A stretch of 8,795 nucleotides of DNA from Chloroflexota bacterium (GTDB lineage: Bacteria > Chloroflexota > Dehalococcoidia > UBA2979). A program made the position numbers and the translations under genes. The DNA lies in contig JAQCJS010000030.1 in assembly GCA_027592975.1 (NCBI GenBank), forward strand, positions 1 to 8,795. Reading direction: 5' to 3'. Under the pieces are notes generated by a model, which made no database searches, was not told the origin of the DNA, and was given only the letters and a program-made list of their open reading frames with translations. Position 1 is the first letter of the stretch. Every line of letters starts with the position of its first letter. Positions 1-5,400 of this stretch are shown in pieces.

Positions 1-1590
1 TCCGCTCGATGCGCATCTCCGCGGTCCTGAGTGCCAGCCGGAGCGCCGCATCCTCGCGCTGCCGGCGTTCCACGCCGGCACTCGATGCAGCCACGATGTC
101 GTTCGCCGTGGTGTCCGCTTCCTGCAGCCGGCGGTACTCGGCGATCACGTCGAGGGAAGTCGCACCCGCCGCGTCGAGCGCCGCACGCAGCGCGCTGAGC
201 CGTGTGCGGACGGCCGCGTCGGGGTGCTCGTCCAGCATGCGCTCCGCGGTTGCGATGTCGGAGGCGACGTCCGCGCGCAGTGCCGGAGCGCGGTCACGGG
301 CCTCGGTGAGCTGCGCGTCGAGCTGCGCGATCGCGTCGAGGAGCGAGCCTCCCTGGGCGATGAGATCCTGAGCCGCGCGCACACTGCGCGCCGTCCCGGG
401 CCGGTCGTCCTGCTCGTACGCGGCCCGCCCACCGGCGATCAGCTCGTTCGCGGCGACCAGGCGCTTGTGAGCCTCGCTGATGTTTCCGGCAATCGCCTTG
501 CCGGAGCCGGGTGCCTCCGCTATCACGGTGGCAAGCTGGCGCTCGGCGTTGGGGATCCGCTGCTCTACCGACTGCACGGCGTCCGGCAGGCCGTCGAGCA
601 GCCTGGGCGCCTCGCGCTCCAGGTCGCGGAGCCGCTGGAAGTGCTCCTGCTGGTCGTCCATGATCTCCTGCGCGCTGCCGCACAGCGTGATCATCTCCTG
701 GAGCATTGTGCGCTGATCAGCCTCGCTCTCCGGCTCCGCGTCGTCGAGTTGCTGGCGCAGCGTGAAGGCGCGATGCAGCGCGCCGCGGGCCTCGCCCAGA
801 GCGCTGCGGAACGGCTCTGCCTCGGCCGCGCCGAACTGCGCCTCCGCGAAGCCGAGCTCCTGCTCGTTCTGGCGCACGTCCTCGTCCGTCTCCACGAGGA
901 GCGCGTTCGCCTCGCGCGAGAGGTCGCCCACCTCGCGCAGGGGCGTTGGCGCGGCGTCCGCGCCGTCCGTCCCGCGTTGCTTGCGACGCGCCAGCGCTCG
1001 CACGACGAAGAACCCGCCGAGGAGCACCAGTCCGACGGGGAGCAGCACCTGTGTCAGCGCGCCGGAGCCGCTCCCTCCGCCATCCTCGCTGCTGGCCTCG
1101 CCGCCCGCACTCGACGGCAGCGTGCCCGCGTATGCCTCGCCAAGGCCCTGCGCGCCATCGGCGAGCGCGTCGCCCCAGCGTCCCGCCTGCAATCGCGGCT
1201 CGATGCGCCGCGCAAGGATCGCGTCGAGCTCGTCGGCGGTCACATCGTCCAGAAGCGGCCCCACCCACAGCGCGTACCGGCGGTCGGCCAGGCCACCAGG
1301 ATCACCGCGTCGTTGCCGCCAAGCCCGTTCGCCTCCGCCACCTGTTCGGCATAGCGCGGTACCGTGGTGTTCCCGGTGGTGTTCACGAAGAGCCCGAAGA
1401 CCTGCACACCCTGGCGCTGCTCGACATCGCGGAATGCGTCCTCGGCGCGGCGGCGGTCGTCGGCGCTCAGGGTGCCGGTCTGATCCACCACGCGTGCGTC
1501 CAGGCGGGGGAACTCCTGCGCCACGCCCGGAGTCGCCATGAGCGTGAGCAGGAGCAACGCGGAGGAGAAGGCCGTGATGAGGCGCTGCAT
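1..1590 (-). CDS. TPM-domain membrane protein with long coiled-coil tail; frameshifted, C-terminus beyond left edge
   Basis: Secreted or membrane-anchored TPM-domain protein of unknown biochemical role; the TPM (TLP18.3/Psb32/MOLO-1) fold is linked in some members to phosphatase activity or membrane-complex assembly. From ATG at 1590 (GAAGG 5 bases upstream) come a signal peptide (residues 1-24, hydrophobic LLLLTL, cleavage probably after GVA), then the TPM domain with VVDQTGTLS near 34-42 and NGLGGNDAVILVA at 88-100. The frame then breaks. Moving one base restores the family pattern (LADRRYALWVGPLLDD) and stays open to position 2. The restored part has a Gly/Ser-rich linker, one membrane segment at about 178-200 (VLLPVGLVLLGGFFVV) followed by basic residues, and a long charged helical region with ELGFAEAQFG and HRAFTLRQQLDD. 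This layout resembles actinobacterial TPM proteins of about 650-700 residues, so roughly 530 codons are visible here. An alternative upstream ATG is at 1638. The family assignment is firm; whether the gene is intact is not. Confidence 0.85.
1288..1294 (-). other. Frameshift site (apparent 1-base deletion) in the TPM gene
   Basis: On the coding strand the reading is GTG GCC TGG CCG, which leads to a stop at 1240. Inserting one C (GTG GCC CTG GCC GAC) gives VALADRRYALWVG, which continues the TPM domain, and the new frame is open to the window edge. No slippery heptamer is visible, so programmed frameshifting is unlikely. A lost base in a short C run, either by mutation or by sequencing error, is the simplest reading. 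Confidence 0.85.
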
Positions 1591-1782
1591 GGGGGCCTTC
1601 AGGGCGCTTCGTGGAGCGCGGCTGCAACCGGTGGTCATGCTCCCAGTTTCGCAGAATCGCCACGCCCATGCGTTCACGGGGGGTTTAACCCAGAGCCTGC
1701 GCGCGGAGCGTACCTCCCGCCGCGCCCCGAGGTCGCACGTCTGAGCGTGTTACGCGAGTCATCCGGGCGACGGGAACCACGA

Positions 1783-2034
1783 TCACCCCTCGGGCGGGGC
1801 CGGGAACGTTGGGGGCCGCAGCCACTCCCGTAGCAGTGCCACTGCGGACTCAACATCCGTCACCGTCAGTGACTCCTGGAACCCCGCGGTCACGTCCCGG
1901 GTCATCCGGATCTCCGCGCGCATCTGTCGCGACGAGCCGGCTTCGAAGCGAAGCCGGATGAGGAAGAGGGCGGTGACGTCGGCAGGCCAGTCGGCATGTG
2001 GGGCCATACCTCCACGTTGGCGGCGGAGCGTCAC
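1783..2034 (-). CDS. Small uncharacterised protein downstream of the SARP regulator
   Basis: A protein of 83 residues if started at GTG 2034 (GAAGG about 10 bases upstream), or 74 residues if started at ATG 2007 (a GGAGG lies almost against that ATG). I do not recognise a named domain. The core reads as alternating hydrophobic/charged segments (ALFLIRLRFEAG, then MRAEIRMTRDVTAG) followed by a helix, DVESAVALLREWL. That suggests a small beta-sheet domain packed against one helix. It has no signal peptide or membrane segment. It lies 74 bases downstream of the SARP gene on the same strand, so co-transcription is possible. My recollection is that small proteins ending in a similar LLxFL/LLxWL helix occur beside BTAD and ECF regulators in Chloroflexota, but this is an impression and not a search result. 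Third-position G/C and a sensible composition support coding. Confidence 0.6.
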   Translation of the reverse strand: MTLRRQRGGMAPHADWPADVTALFLIRLRFEAGSSRQMRAEIRMTRDVTAGFQESLTVTDVESAVALLREWLRPPTFPAPPEG

Positions 2035-2093
2035 GGCAGGGTCACCTTCGCCCGGACGGAGTGCGACTGCGCCGCCAGTCGCTGTTCTGGTAT

Positions 2094-2119
2094 CTACAGG
2101 CGAGCAAGCTACAGGCGAG
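2094..2119 (-). repeat. 11-bp direct repeat across the SARP stop codon
   Basis: On the coding strand the unit CTCGCCTGTAG occurs twice, at 2109-2119 and 2094-2104, offset by 15 bases. The first copy contains the TAG stop of the SARP gene. It looks like a small slippage duplication; no function is evident. Confidence 0.7.
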
Positions 2120-2894
2120 GGTGTGCCTGGCGGCGCTGCATATTCTCGACCAACGCCAGCAGGGGTGGCGTGGGTGCCAGCCCGAGTTCGCGCAGCAGCA
2201 ACACGCGGTACTCCTCGTATGCGCTGAGCGCCTCGGATTGATTGCCCTCCGCGAGGTGGACGCGGATGAGCGAGGCGTGCGCGCTCTCGCGGAGCGGATC
2301 GGCCTGGATCGCGGCGCGGGACGCCTGGATCGCATCGCCGAAGCGGGCAGCCACGGACAGCTTCTCCGCGAGTGCCTCCAACGCGTGCAACCGGAGCTGG
2401 CGCCAGTCCTCCGCCTCAATCACGACCCACTCGTCGTACCAGTCCGGGAGCAGGTCGGAGGTGAGAGCGGCGATCGCGGCGGACGTCATGTCCGCAGCTG
2501 ACGGCAGGGTGTCCACGATCAGCAACCGATGCGCGAGGGCGCGCGACTCGCGCAGGTCGAGGCTCACGCCGGAGGCGAGATCCAATTCCAGCACGTTGAC
2601 CTGCATTGCCTCGCGCGTGATCTTGTCGAGCCGCCAGATCGCCGAGCGGAGGCTTGCGTGGGCCTGTTCCTCGGACACGTCCGGCCACAGTGCGCCCGCG
2701 GCCGCCGCGCGAGTCATGGGCCGTCCCTTCAGCGCCAGGAACGCGATCAGGCGCTGCGAGCCACCGGGGAGCACCATCGGGATCGCGCCGTCCGAGAGCT
2801 GGAACGCCCCCATCAGCGAGAGCTCGAAATCGCGCGCGGTGTCGCCCGGCGCGCGACGCACCGGTACGGCGCGGTGAGGGATGTCGATGGTCAA
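2109..2894 (-). CDS. SARP-family transcriptional activator (winged helix + BTAD)
   Basis: DNA-binding activator of the SARP/AfsR-DnrI-EmbR type, 261 residues, without the NB-ARC ATPase and TPR extensions of large AfsR proteins. Residues about 24-110 form the OmpR-like winged helix: FELSLMGAFQLSDG opens the domain, and LWPDVSEEQAHASLRSAIWR at 69-88 holds the transactivation-loop/recognition-helix region. Residues about 117-255 form the bacterial transcriptional activation domain, an all-helical TPR-like fold, with LLPDWYDEWVVIEAEDWRQL at 148-167, AAIQADPLRESAHASLIRVH at 194-213 and the terminal SAYEEYRVLLLRELGLAPTP at 224-243. I chose TTG at 2894 because GAGG lies five bases upstream and the domain begins shortly after. 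The frame stays open to 3080, but that extension has no family character. An ATG at codon 28 would cut into the domain. The target genes are unknown. The neighbours are an 83-residue protein downstream and a perfect hairpin upstream. Confidence 0.9.
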   Translation of the reverse strand: MTIDIPHRAVPVRRAPGDTARDFELSLMGAFQLSDGAIPMVLPGGSQRLIAFLALKGRPMTRAAAAGALWPDVSEEQAHASLRSAIWRLDKITREAMQVNVLELDLASGVSLDLRESRALAHRLLIVDTLPSAADMTSAAIAALTSDLLPDWYDEWVVIEAEDWRQLRLHALEALAEKLSVAARFGDAIQASRAAIQADPLRESAHASLIRVHLAEGNQSEALSAYEEYRVLLLRELGLAPTPPLLALVENMQRRQAHPRL

Positions 2895-2899
2895 AAGCG

Positions 2900-2903
2900 C
2901 CTC
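2900..2903 (-). promoter_or_regulatory. Ribosome-binding site supporting the TTG start of the SARP gene
   Basis: GAGG on the coding strand, five bases before TTG at 2894. No in-frame ATG or GTG with comparable spacing was seen near the domain start, so this site decides the start. Confidence 0.5.
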
Positions 2904-3127
2904 GGTTCGGAGAGGTCTGCGCCGCGCGGACTGCGCGGGAACCGGCCGGACTTGGTATCCGGGCAAACCAACGCTACCACTTGCGTGGTGAGCCACCCGC
3001 ACCGGTGTGCGGCCTCGCGCCTCGCTCACTGTGGTCGCATGCCGTCTGCAGCCATGAGGTTCCGTTCCGATGCGATCCACATGTAGTGAGGTGTCGCGCC
3101 CGGGGGCGGGGCGCGCTAGGTCGCGAT

Positions 3128-3177
3128 CATCGATCTGAAGCAGGTCCGCCGTTCGGCGGACCTGCTTCAGATCGATG
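3128..3177. terminator. Perfect 23-bp inverted repeat with GTTC loop, probable transcription terminator
   Basis: The left arm (3128-3150) and right arm (3155-3177) are exact reverse complements around GTTC. The arms carry CATCGATCTGAAGCAGG and CCGCC. No T-run follows on either strand, so it is not a textbook intrinsic terminator, although high-GC bacteria often use hairpins without a U tail. It lies 58 bases after the stop of the leftward small ORF and 233 bases before the leftward SARP gene. It may therefore insulate SARP from upstream transcription. A regulatory RNA hairpin or small repeat element is also possible. The structure is certain; the role is inferred. Confidence 0.55.
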
Positions 3178-3235
3178 GCACGCGTGCGGCGCGGTTGTGG
3201 AGGAATACGTCGTCACGCCGCGCGGCGGAATCAGC

Positions 3236-3361
3236 TCACGCCTTCGAACTGCCGGATCCCAGCGGACGGCGTCCGGCGATCTTCGCGGCGTGAGCCGCCT
3301 TGATCTGATCGAGTTTGATCGGTTGCGACTGGTCCGGCTTGGCCGGTTCTCGTGGAGTCAT
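3236..3361 (-). CDS. Possible 41-residue basic small protein
   Basis: ATG at 3361 is preceded by GAGG with six bases between. The frame runs 41 codons to TGA at 3236-3238. The product is hydrophilic and basic, starting MTPREPAKPDQSQPIKLDQ, with a likely short helix (QIKAAHAAKIAG) and a Gly/Ser/Lys tail. It has no hydrophobic segment, so it is unlikely to be a secreted or membrane peptide. I do not recognise the family. Third-position G/C is about 70 percent, lower than in the large genes, which weakens the case. The good ribosome-binding site, the sensible composition and a strong hairpin 58 bases downstream strengthen it. It would be transcribed divergently from the Lys/Ala-rich gene at 3596. 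Confidence 0.42.
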   Translation of the reverse strand: MTPREPAKPDQSQPIKLDQIKAAHAAKIAGRRPLGSGSSKA

Positions 3362-3595
3362 GGGGCACCTCGCGCTCGACTCTTTCTTCCAGCGTAGGCG
3401 GGCAGCGTCACGGGCGCGTTACTGCGCGGTGGTGCCGGTCGCCTGCCTGGCGAGTTGTCGAGGACTTCGACGACCTCGGTCTCGCGGCATCGCGCCACCG
3501 AGCGCGTACAGTCAGTACAGGATCCCGCACCATGTATCGCGATTCGATTCGCGTTCGTGACCGCCGTGTCCACGGCTCGGAACACCTGGAGCATG
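3362..3595. promoter_or_regulatory. Presumed divergent promoter region
   Basis: These 234 bases separate the leftward small ORF from the rightward Lys/Ala-rich gene and should contain promoters for both if both are real. The only feature I can point to is a direct repeat, GTACAG-TCA-GTACAG (3506-3520), which could be an operator or part of a -10 region (TACAGT). No clear -35/-10 pair was found. Confidence 0.3.
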
Positions 3596-4090
3596 ATGAG
3601 CGTGAAGAACAAGCCCGGAGCAGCACAACGTCCTGCGCGTGCCACGGGGGCGCGAAGCGCATCACCGGGTGCATCCCCCGCCGCGGTCTCGAAGAAGTCC
3701 GCAATAAAGCCTGCGGCCGTCGTGAAGAAGGCCCCGGCGAAGCCTGCAGCGAAGACGGCGGCCACGAAGTCTGTCGCTCAGGCGGCGGTGACGAAGACTG
3801 CGGCGGCGAAGCCTGCTGTGACGAAGACTGCTGCAGCGAAGACCGCGGCTACGAAGCCTGCAGCGAAGACCGCGGCCACGAAGCCTGTCGCTCCGGCGGC
3901 GGTGACGAAGTCCGCCGCCAAGCCAGCGCCCGCGAAGAAGCCCGCCGCCAAGCCCGCCGCGGCGAGGAAGCCTGCGACGAAGGTCGCTGAGACGGCGACC
4001 AGCGGCCGTTGGGCGCCTGCCCCGCCCCCGTTGGTCCATCCCGCGACGTGGCCGCCTGCGGGAAGCACGTGGCGGCGACCGTCCAGGTAG
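3596..4090 (+). CDS. Lys/Ala/Pro-rich histone-H1-like basic protein
   Basis: A protein of 164 residues, extremely basic: about 24 Lys and 8 Arg against a single Glu and no Asp. Residues 33-130 are a low-complexity array of KPAAKTAATK, AAVTKTAAAK and KPAAKPAAARKP units, like the tails of eukaryotic histone H1 and bacterial H1-like or HU-tail nucleoid proteins. The likely role is nonspecific DNA or RNA binding in the nucleoid, inferred from composition only. Unlike HU/HupB proteins, no folded HU domain precedes the tail. The C-terminus (134-164) is different: Pro/Trp-rich, with APAPPPL and TWPPAG, ending in Arg residues. Two ATGs are adjacent at 3593 and 3596. The second is four bases from GGAG and is preferred, giving MSVKNKPG. 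The start is not certain. The opposite strand gives a false membrane-like Ala/Gly/Phe frame. Confidence 0.65.
   Translation: MSVKNKPGAAQRPARATGARSASPGASPAAVSKKSAIKPAAVVKKAPAKPAAKTAATKSVAQAAVTKTAAAKPAVTKTAAAKTAATKPAAKTAATKPVAPAAVTKSAAKPAPAKKPAAKPAAARKPATKVAETATSGRWAPAPPPLVHPATWPPAGSTWRRPSR
3738..3910 (+). repeat. Near-identical 59-bp duplication inside the Lys/Ala-rich gene, 114-bp offset
   Basis: Bases 3738-3796 and 3852-3910 match at all but three of 59 positions. The offset of 114 bases is 38 codons, so the frame is kept. Shorter GCGAAGAC and ACGAAG units recur between them. This points to expansion by slippage or recombination. Confidence 0.8.
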
Positions 4091-4145
4091 CCGATCGGTG
4101 AATCCGGTGTGCTGTCGCGTCACGCAGGCCGGAGAAGGGCGTCCG

Positions 4146-4173
4146 TTGACGCCGCGGCGGTCGTCAGTACCGT
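4146..4173 (+). promoter_or_regulatory. Candidate sigma-70-type promoter
   Basis: TTGACG (4146-4151), 16 bases, TACCGT (4168-4173). Transcription would begin near 4180, upstream of the small ORF at 4217 and the tRNA at 4365, so it could drive either. The -35 box is good and the -10 box is moderate. Confidence 0.3.
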
Positions 4174-4216
4174 CGGTGGCGCGCAGATGTTGTCCGCGAG
4201 ATCAGAGGCGGGTACC

Positions 4217-4333
4217 ATGCCGGGACTGCTGGACATCGCGAGTCGTCCTTCCCATGGCGGCTGGCGGGCGTGCGATGCGATCCGCAAGGATCACAATCGG
4301 CTGCGCTTCGAACGCGATGACCAGCGGTTCTGA
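4217..4333 (+). CDS. Weak candidate 38-residue small ORF before the tRNA
   Basis: ATG at 4217 with GAGG eight bases upstream, ending at TGA 4331-4333. The product is hydrophilic, with a charged C-terminus (DAIRKDHNRLRFERDDQRF). The family is not recognised. Third-position G/C is about 74 percent, weaker than in neighbouring genes. The frame is open upstream to GTG 4109, which would give 74 residues. It could simply be the tRNA leader region. Confidence 0.22.
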   Translation: MPGLLDIASRPSHGGWRACDAIRKDHNRLRFERDDQRF

Positions 4334-4364
4334 GCAGTCACCGCTGTCTCAGATTCGGAATGAT

Positions 4365-4440
4365 GCCGAGGTAGCTCAGTTGGTAGAGCACACGACTGAA
4401 AATCGTGGGGTCGCCGGTTCGAGCCCGGCCCTCGGCACCA
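4365..4440 (+). tRNA. tRNA-Phe (anticodon GAA)
   Basis: A complete 76-base cloverleaf. The acceptor stem GCCGAGG pairs with CCTCGGC, and the D stem GCTC pairs with GAGC around AGTTGGTA. The anticodon stem CACGA/TCGTG encloses CTGAAAA, with GAA at 4398-4400. The variable loop is GGGTC, and the T stem GCCGG/CCGGC encloses TTCGAGC. Discriminator A is followed by an encoded CCA. All stems pair perfectly. It decodes UUC/UUU. The DRTGG gene begins 34 bases downstream on the same strand. Confidence 0.98.
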
Positions 4441-4474
4441 GTTCCATCGGCCTCGTTCGTGGCGGGGGAGCGCG

Positions 4475-5317
4475 ATGACCCTGATCCTCGTGGCCGGTAT
4501 CGCCCCCGCGGCCGGGGCTTCCACCGTTGCGGTTGGGCTTGCCCATCGGCTCGCCTTCGCCGGACACCCCGTGCGCATCGAGCGGCTCGCCGGAGACGTG
4601 CGCGCGGCGGATGACGCCGCTGTCTTCGCCACGCTGGAGTTCGCCGAGAGCACCGGCGCGCCGCTGGAGGCGCCCCCCGCGGACGTAGCTGGCACCATCA
4701 CCGTCATCGAGGCCCCCGCAGGCGCGGATGCGGCCGGGATCGCCGAGCGGGCCGGGGCGCGCCTCGTTTTCGTCGGGCCGGAGGGCACCACGGCGCCAGC
4801 CGGCGCGACACTGATCGTGAACCACGCCGCACGCACCGGGCTCCGCGTGCTGGGCGAGGATCGCCTGCTCGCCGCCCCCACCGTGCGTCAGATCATCGCC
4901 GCCAGCGGGGCGCAGGTGCTCAGCCGATCCGAAGCGGGCGAGGCGGCGGTGTGCGAGCATCTGGTCATCGGGGCGATCTCGCATGACTCCGCGGACGCGT
5001 ACTTCAGCCGCTTTCCCCGCCGCGCCGTGATCGCGCGCGCGGAGAAGGTCGATCTGGCGCTGGCCGCGATGCAGACTCGTTCCGAGTGCCTGATCCTGAC
5101 CGGCGGGCACGAGCCCAGCCCGTACGTGCTGGATCGAGCGGCCTCGACCCGTGAGACCACGCTCCTGCTCGCCCCCGGTGGCACCGTGGAGACCATGCGC
5201 GACCTGGAGGGCACCTTCGGCGCTGCCTCGTTCTCCGGCGAGGCGAAGGTCGAGCGCGCCGGTGGTCTCATGCGCCTCGCCGTGGACGAGGCAACGCTCG
5301 CCGCGCTGATCGCGTAG
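4475..5317 (+). CDS. DRTGG-domain protein with degenerate BioD-like P-loop domain
   Basis: A cytoplasmic protein of 280 residues related to the BioD-like phosphotransacetylase-family proteins, in which an N-terminal dethiobiotin-synthetase-like nucleotide-binding fold is joined to a DRTGG domain. The exact function of these stand-alone proteins is not established. Residues 5-25 (LVAGIAPAAGASTVAVGLAH) are the P-loop strand and helix, but the BioD pattern GxxxxxGK[ST] reads G8-IAPAA-G14-A15-S16, so the phosphate-binding lysine is missing. The N-terminal domain is also short (about 125 residues). From about 127, GEDRLLAAPTVRQI opens the DRTGG domain. EHLVIGAISHDSADAYF at 161-177 and CLILTGGHEPSPYVL at 205-219 follow its usual pattern. 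ATG 4475 is preceded by GGGGGAG with six bases between. It may regulate or bind a ligand; catalysis is doubtful. Confidence 0.8.
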   Translation: MTLILVAGIAPAAGASTVAVGLAHRLAFAGHPVRIERLAGDVRAADDAAVFATLEFAESTGAPLEAPPADVAGTITVIEAPAGADAAGIAERAGARLVFVGPEGTTAPAGATLIVNHAARTGLRVLGEDRLLAAPTVRQIIAASGAQVLSRSEAGEAAVCEHLVIGAISHDSADAYFSRFPRRAVIARAEKVDLALAAMQTRSECLILTGGHEPSPYVLDRAASTRETTLLLAPGGTVETMRDLEGTFGAASFSGEAKVERAGGLMRLAVDEATLAALIA

Positions 5318-5363
5318 CGCCCGACTCTCGTCTCCGCCTCGATCATCCGCTGTCCGCGACGCC

Positions 5364-5394
5364 GTGAACGGCCGGGGCCGTCTCCGCGTATCAT
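5364..5394 (+). promoter_or_regulatory. Candidate promoter for a leaderless M50 protease transcript
   Basis: TATCAT (5389-5394) sits six bases before the ATG at 5401, which is where transcription would start, and no Shine-Dalgarno-like sequence precedes the ATG. GTGAAC (5364-5369) is a weak -35 with a long 19-base spacer. Leaderless mRNAs are common in high-GC Gram-positive lineages. Confidence 0.35.
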
Positions 5395-5400
5395 CGAACC

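Larger units (their letters stand above)
2895..3235. other. 341-base intergenic region upstream of the SARP gene
   Basis: It holds the SARP ribosome-binding site, presumably the SARP promoter (I could not identify convincing -35/-10 boxes), a CACCGGTG palindrome near 3000, and the perfect 23-bp hairpin at 3128-3177. Open frames crossing it on both strands look like non-coding translation. Confidence 0.5.

Noticed and set aside
1288..1294. Programmed frameshifting at the TPM break
   Set aside because: No slippery heptamer and no evident downstream stimulatory structure; a one-base loss explains it more simply.
224..1354. Long rightward open frame of 376 codons
   Set aside because: Codon-aligned antisense of the TPM gene; the leftward frame has clear family motifs, this one has none.
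2895..3080. N-terminal extension of the SARP frame to ATG 3080
   Set aside because: No family similarity in the extension and no ribosome-binding site recognised; TTG 2894 has GAGG at good spacing.
3778..4068. Leftward frame that looks like a multi-pass membrane protein (AGFVAAVFAAG repeats)
   Set aside because: It is the antisense of the Lys/Ala repeats; GC-rich Ala/Lys codons read backwards give Ala/Gly/Phe/Val. It has no convincing start.
4365..4440. tRNA-Phe as an integration site for a mobile element
   Set aside because: No integrase and no repeat of the tRNA 3' end was found in the window.
4098..4478. Rightward open frame containing AQLVEHTTENRGVAGSSPAL
   Set aside because: Classic false peptide from translating tRNA-Phe itself.
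4291..5110. Leftward open frames whose ends read RGPGSNRRPHDFQSCALP and VPRAGLEPATPRFSVVCS
   Set aside because: These are the well-known spurious peptides produced by translating the antisense of tRNA-Phe; the rest is antisense to the DRTGG gene.
5368..5381. ACGGCC-GG-GGCCGT inverted repeat after the DRTGG gene as a terminator
   Set aside because: Only five or six pairs around a very short loop, no T-run, and it overlaps the candidate promoter.
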